Source: Asterionellopsis glacialis
Lineage: Eukaryota; Bacillariophyta; Plagiogrammaphyceae; Rhaphoneidales; Asterionellopsidaceae
Direction of reading: 5' to 3'
Assembly: GCA_014885115.2 (NCBI GenBank)
Contig: WKLE02005166.1
Span: 1 to 10,844, forward strand
DNA: 10,844 nucleotides
Position numbers and translations under genes: made by a program. Below, one piece after another: positions 7,967 through 10,844 of this stretch (the stretch's first letter is position 1; each line of letters begins with the position of its first letter). The notes under the pieces were generated by a model. It saw nothing but the letters and a program-made list of their open reading frames with translations, did not search any database and had not been told where the DNA came from.

Positions 7967-8585
7967 CGTGTACAAGATACACTACCAAATTCTATAAAGA
8001 TACTTTGACATGCACATGCAAATACCCGCCAAAATAGACAGGATTGAGAAAAAAGAACAATTGCAAGAACACAGTCACCATGCCCACCATCACTGACCTT
8101 GCCTGTGATTATTCCTTCAGAGATTATTGTTATGGTTTTAAACTGGTAGCACTGTCAGCGTTTTATATATTAGAACATTATGAGGATTGTTGTTTCTGTT
8201 TCCATGACCAGATAGAAGTGATCATTCCAGCAGAAGCAGCTGGTAGGATTTGTATTTTTTTTGGAGTTTGGATGCCAAACTTTGGCCAAGTTTTTATGCA
8301 GCAAAAATTCAGTGCAAACAACAAATTATGTTTCTGGAACAAGAAGTGCAGAAAGATCCTCCCATTGATTTACAATATTCCATAGAATGATGCTTTGATT
8401 CATTCCTGTTTGATCAACTTCATGGTTTATTTCCACCTTTGGTAGCTAACAAGATCAAGAATTTTTTGAATAATTTATACATGGTGGATTTTTCTCCAAA
8501 GAAAAAACTATACCCCACAATCATTTATTCTGATCAGGTACTATGCAGGGAAGCCAAGATGTTATTTGTCAACTACCATTTTTGA
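7967..8585 (+). pseudogene. broken unidentified coding region interrupted by a T8 frameshift
   Basis: Function not recognised. One frame is open from the target-site duplication to TAG 8035-8037, then from 8044 to 8385 (113 codons). Its first ATG is 8080 in a favourable context (GTCACCATGC); Cys and aromatic residues are frequent (EDCCFCFHD). At a run of eight T's (8255-8262) a neighbouring frame opens with plausible protein (WSLDAKLWPSFYAAK, QYSIE), has TGA at 8388-8390, continues with FLFDQLHGLFPP and NLYMVDFSPKKK, and stops at 8583-8585. This looks like one decaying protein rather than several small ones, or an exon-intron structure I cannot resolve. It overlaps the start of the Cys-rich gene in a different frame. 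The LINE inserted just upstream, or within its 5' part. Confidence 0.35.
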
Positions 8586-9226
8586 GCGAGGATCTCCAAT
8601 TGCATATTACTGAGTTTCTACCTGTATTTACTGATCAGTGGGTGAATTGCAGGGGGTCAGCAGCATTCTGTGTTGGGTGCCAAGAAAAATCATGTCTTTC
8701 ACACTCTGCAGAAGAGGAAGAGGGTACTGATTCTTATTATAAAGTACTAGACAGAAAAGTGAGTGCAAACTGTGAAAATTGTCATGATGTTTATTGTGAG
8801 ACATGTCTTGATTCATCAATGTTTGCCAAACAATGCTGTCAACCCTTGGGAGAGTTTAAAAGTGCAGATAAAGTTGGCTTTGGTGGCTTAATTAAATTTC
8901 TTTGCAAGTATTGTCAATACTCTTGGTGTGACCTCTCAAAATATGGTGGTTTGAACCAAAACATTGTGGGTGAAGATTTGATGGAAGGCAATAAGTTGTT
9001 CTATTGTAAATGTGCAATGGATGAAGTTCACAAAATAGAAATGGAAAGGATGACAACTATGTTGTTTCCGTTTTCTTATTACAAATCCAAAAAAACATAC
9101 CTGGAAAATGGTAATTTTTTGGTACCCTCATCAACATCAGGTGATATATGGGTGTGGGCTTTTAGTTTGTGGTACAAATGGGAAATCAAAAACATGCATC
9201 CAATGGCAGCCCTTATTTTTCTGTAA
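8543..9226 (+). CDS. Cys-rich putative zinc-binding protein with F-box-like N-terminus
   Basis: A 227-residue frame from ATG 8543 to TAA 9224-9226 with no interruption. Residues 11-29 (LPFLSEDLQLHITEFLPVF) resemble the first helices of an F-box, although the second half of an F-box is not evident. Three zinc-type modules follow: C36-x2-S39-x3-C43-x2-C46 with C51, C77-x2-C80-x4-C85-x2-C88, and C121-x2-C124-x4-C129-x2-S132. The middle module is complete; the outer two each have a Ser where a fourth Cys is expected. An acidic run (E57-E60) lies between modules one and two. Similar multi-CxxC proteins occur in diatoms, to my memory. The C-terminal 60 residues are hydrophobic and aromatic without a known domain. 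A partner in protein-protein or ubiquitin pathways is possible but unproven. It may be an intact host gene or a recently decayed one. Confidence 0.55.
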   Translation: MQGSQDVICQLPFLSEDLQLHITEFLPVFTDQWVNCRGSAAFCVGCQEKSCLSHSAEEEEGTDSYYKVLDRKVSANCENCHDVYCETCLDSSMFAKQCCQPLGEFKSADKVGFGGLIKFLCKYCQYSWCDLSKYGGLNQNIVGEDLMEGNKLFYCKCAMDEVHKIEMERMTTMLFPFSYYKSKKTYLENGNFLVPSSTSGDIWVWAFSLWYKWEIKNMHPMAALIFL

Positions 9227-9266
9227 ATACAGGATTGCATGATGTCAACTGTGTAGAATACATCTA

Positions 9267-9318
9267 ATTCTGAGTACAAACTGTGAGAATTGGCATGATG
9301 TTTGTGGAGAGATATGTA
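9267..9318 (+). pseudogene. decayed second copy of the middle Cys module
   Basis: Positions 9271-9316 align with 8761-8807 of the Cys-rich gene: GAGT(A/G)CAAACTGTGA(G/A)AATT is followed by (G/T)(G/T)-type differences and CATGATGTTT in both. Translated, it reads STNCENWHDVCGEIC against SANCENCHDVYCETC, so the second Cys is Trp and a one-base indel disturbs the rest. No open frame surrounds it. It is probably a relic of a tandem paralogue; fainter resemblance (AATTATGGTGGC at 9437-9448 against AAATATGGTGGT at 8939-8950) hints that the copy extended further. Confidence 0.6.
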
Positions 9319-10209
9319 CACTAGTAAAGTACCATCTTTTGGAACTATTGCTTTTTGCAAAACCTAAAAAAACCGTAACAAGAACCAGCAATGGAACAAG
9401 ACCAGAAAACCAGTATTTGGATTTGATCTTCTAAAAAATTATGGTGGCACAATTCCTTAAGCACTGGGAAGGGAAGAAATGAATATGTTGTTAATGATGA
9501 ATATTCTGTGTACATTGTTTGTTAGTAAGATTTGCACAAAATTAGGATCATTCTTGTTCTTGCTTGAAAGGTATCTGTCTTGGAGTTAATCATCACTTAG
9601 CTGCAACGGACATTTGATACAACAAGTACATTCACAATCTTTGTCATGATTAGCCCTTCTTCCCATGATGGAGGTTGAAATACTAAATAAATTCAAAATA
9701 AAATTACAGACAATATGATGAGAGAGAAAGTAAATCACATCAACCATTTCTTGCAGCTACAACTGCCAAAATAAAGAGACAGGACAATAATTGTTTTTTT
9801 TTTCAACAGTGTTCTGTTACATGACATTTCAAACGATAATTTGATAAGGACAGAATAAGAATTTAATGAGAAAATTGGAAAGGAACATTTGACAACAAAA
9901 TTTGAAAATACCACAAAACGCAATTTGGAATATGAATTTGAGGGGAAAATTCTGAAAAAGTTAATGCACAAATTTTGATAGGACAGTTGAAATGTAACAA
10001 TTTGGAATTTCAAATGCAGCCATTTTGGAGAAATGCAGGGACTTAAATGTATAGAGGAAACAATTTAATCCGGTAAGATGGAAAGGTCAATAAATTTTGG
10101 AAAAACATGTAAATATTATTTAAATATCTGGAAATTGAAAATGTCCAACATGCATTATTGCACTCCCAGATGAAAGGAAGATATTGGTGACCCTTTGGAG
10201 AAACATTGA
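9319..10209. other. AT-rich tract without recognisable genes
   Basis: No reading frame on either strand resembles a protein; a 92-codon minus-strand frame (9735-10013) is Ser/Phe/Leu-rich and looks like a by-product of A-rich plus-strand sequence. A T10 run lies near 9794. The 9880-10020 stretch repeats AATTTG/AATTTTG motifs with loose 23-27-base spacing, too degenerate to call an array. Confidence 0.5.
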
Positions 10210-10597
10210 CATGCTAAAAAAATAGCACCAAAATACAACTTCAAAGGTGGATGGTTTGAACAACAACATCAAGAATCATCTGTAATCCTATGCAATAAAT
10301 GTATGTATGATGGCAAATGGATCAGACACTTTGAAACCCGGTGTAAAAAAAATTGTCACAACACTAAAAGACACTATTTTAGACACTGAAAAGCACAATA
10401 TTGTTCTGGAAATTGCAAGAAGTCACAGAAGATTCCAAGATGTGTCAAACAATGTCATGTGCATCATGAGAGAAAGAAACTACAAATTTATAACCCAAGG
10501 CATCAAAAATTCCAAATACAACAAAAAACAAATGAGATCTGAAACCATCAAAATCTACATATCATCACCCCAACAATTCAGAAAAACAAAAACCTAA
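10210..10597 (+). pseudogene. possible remnant of an A-rich coding element (uncertain)
   Basis: Two overlapping frames are open here. One (10210-10389) reads KYNFKGGWFEQQ, then C-N-K-C and a further H, C, C, H series (WIRHFETRCKKNCH), a zinc-finger-like pattern, and stops at TGA 10387-10389. The other (ATG 10307 to TAA 10595-10597, 96 codons) is Lys/Ile/Thr-rich (VKKIVTTLKDTILDTEKHN) with no family resemblance. The plus strand is strongly A-rich here, which by itself lengthens open frames. It may be the end of a transposase-like gene or simply chance; I do not assign a function. Confidence 0.2.
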
Positions 10598-10803
10598 ACA
10601 AACACCAAACTAATCGCACAAAAGTGAATTGAGTACAAAGAAAACAATGATATTCAAACTGAAATTTTGAAAAATATTGAAGACATGAATTTAAATAAAA
10701 ATGGATAACACTCCCAAAAAGGATACAAGAAACAAAAAACTCACAACATAGGGAGTTAGTACTGGTACCTGGGGTACAGAAACTCTAGTGTCTATCCTAC
10801 ATT

Positions 10804-10821
10804 TGTCCTCAGCTGAGGACA
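10804..10821. repeat. 18-bp perfect palindrome
   Basis: TGTCCTCAG followed directly by CTGAGGACA, its exact reverse complement, with no loop. A short hairpin GTACC-TGG-GGTAC lies 27 bases upstream (10765-10777). Function unknown; it could be a protein-binding site or a piece of a terminal inverted repeat. Confidence 0.85.
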
Positions 10822-10828
10822 TACTTTA

Positions 10829-10844
10829 CCCCCCCCCCCCCCCC
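10829..10844. repeat. poly-C run at the window end
   Basis: Sixteen consecutive C's end the window. It is probably a homopolymer at which the assembly stopped, not a telomere, because no repeat unit longer than one base is present. Confidence 0.9.

Noticed and set aside
8535..8560. Splice junction joining the 8247-8585 frame to the Cys-rich frame at CAG/GTACTATGCAG
   Set aside because: The implied intron is about 10 bases, too short to be real.
8628..8819. Minus-strand frame under the Cys-rich gene, and 9079-9360 minus
   Set aside because: Both are antisense of the Cys-rich coding region and its flank, with no recognisable motifs.
9880..10020. Third tandem array (AATTTG motifs with 23-27-base spacing)
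   Set aside because: Spacing and unit sequence are too irregular; AT-rich composition alone can produce this.
10829..10844. Telomere
   Set aside because: A pure C run is not a telomeric repeat of any known eukaryotic type; a sequencing or assembly edge is simpler.

Overview
This window looks like nuclear DNA of an AT-rich microbial eukaryote. A diatom or other stramenopile is my best guess, because the retroelement protein motifs resemble ones I associate with diatom genomes; that is recall and was not searched. Nothing bacterial is visible: no Shine-Dalgarno-spaced operons, no RNA genes, and most coding material is broken by stops and frameshifts. The 16-nt poly-C at the right end suggests a contig edge.

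Left part (1-4735). Positions 2-504 (+) hold a broken Ty3/gypsy-type integrase: zinc-binding domain, first catalytic Asp, a frameshift, then the second catalytic Asp. After a short unassigned stretch and a cluster of three back-to-back micro-duplications (677-724), a long minus-strand LINE-like retroelement remnant runs from about 4298 (or 4433) down to 698. In its own direction it carries a gag-like ORF1 ending in a coiled coil, then an ORF2 beginning with an endonuclease/exonuclease/phosphatase (EEP, APE-like) domain and the linker that normally precedes reverse transcriptase. It stops before the RT. Two catalytic residues appear replaced (Glu to Lys, Asn to Tyr). Upstream of its ORF1 lies a degenerate ~22-bp tandem array (4465-4735), and a second array of the same motif lies at 5311-5525.

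Middle (4736-7966). Non-coding DNA contains a CpG-bearing patch and a perfectly phased tetranucleotide microsatellite (5061-5144). A second, plus-strand LINE remnant follows (5995-7938), holding only the element's 3' end: RNase H domain, a CCHC-type C-terminal region, a short 3' UTR and an (ATT)n tail. It is bounded by an exact 28-bp direct repeat (5967-5994 and 7939-7966), which is best read as its target-site duplication. This is therefore a single, datable, 5'-truncated insertion.

Right part (7967-10844). Sequence that looks like host DNA holds broken coding frames (8044-8585), a reasonably intact 227-residue Cys-rich protein with three CxxC-x(3-4)-CxxC-type modules and an F-box-like N-terminus (8543-9226), and a decayed second copy of one of its modules (9267-9318). 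A long AT-rich tract follows with only weak ORFs (one with a possible zinc-finger-like Cys/His pattern), then an 18-bp perfect palindrome and the terminal poly-C.

Taken together this is a retroelement graveyard next to a possible host zinc-binding gene. The strongest leads are the target-site-duplication-bounded insertion, the two related 22-bp arrays, the micro-duplication cluster at an element junction, and the Cys-rich gene with its decayed module copy.
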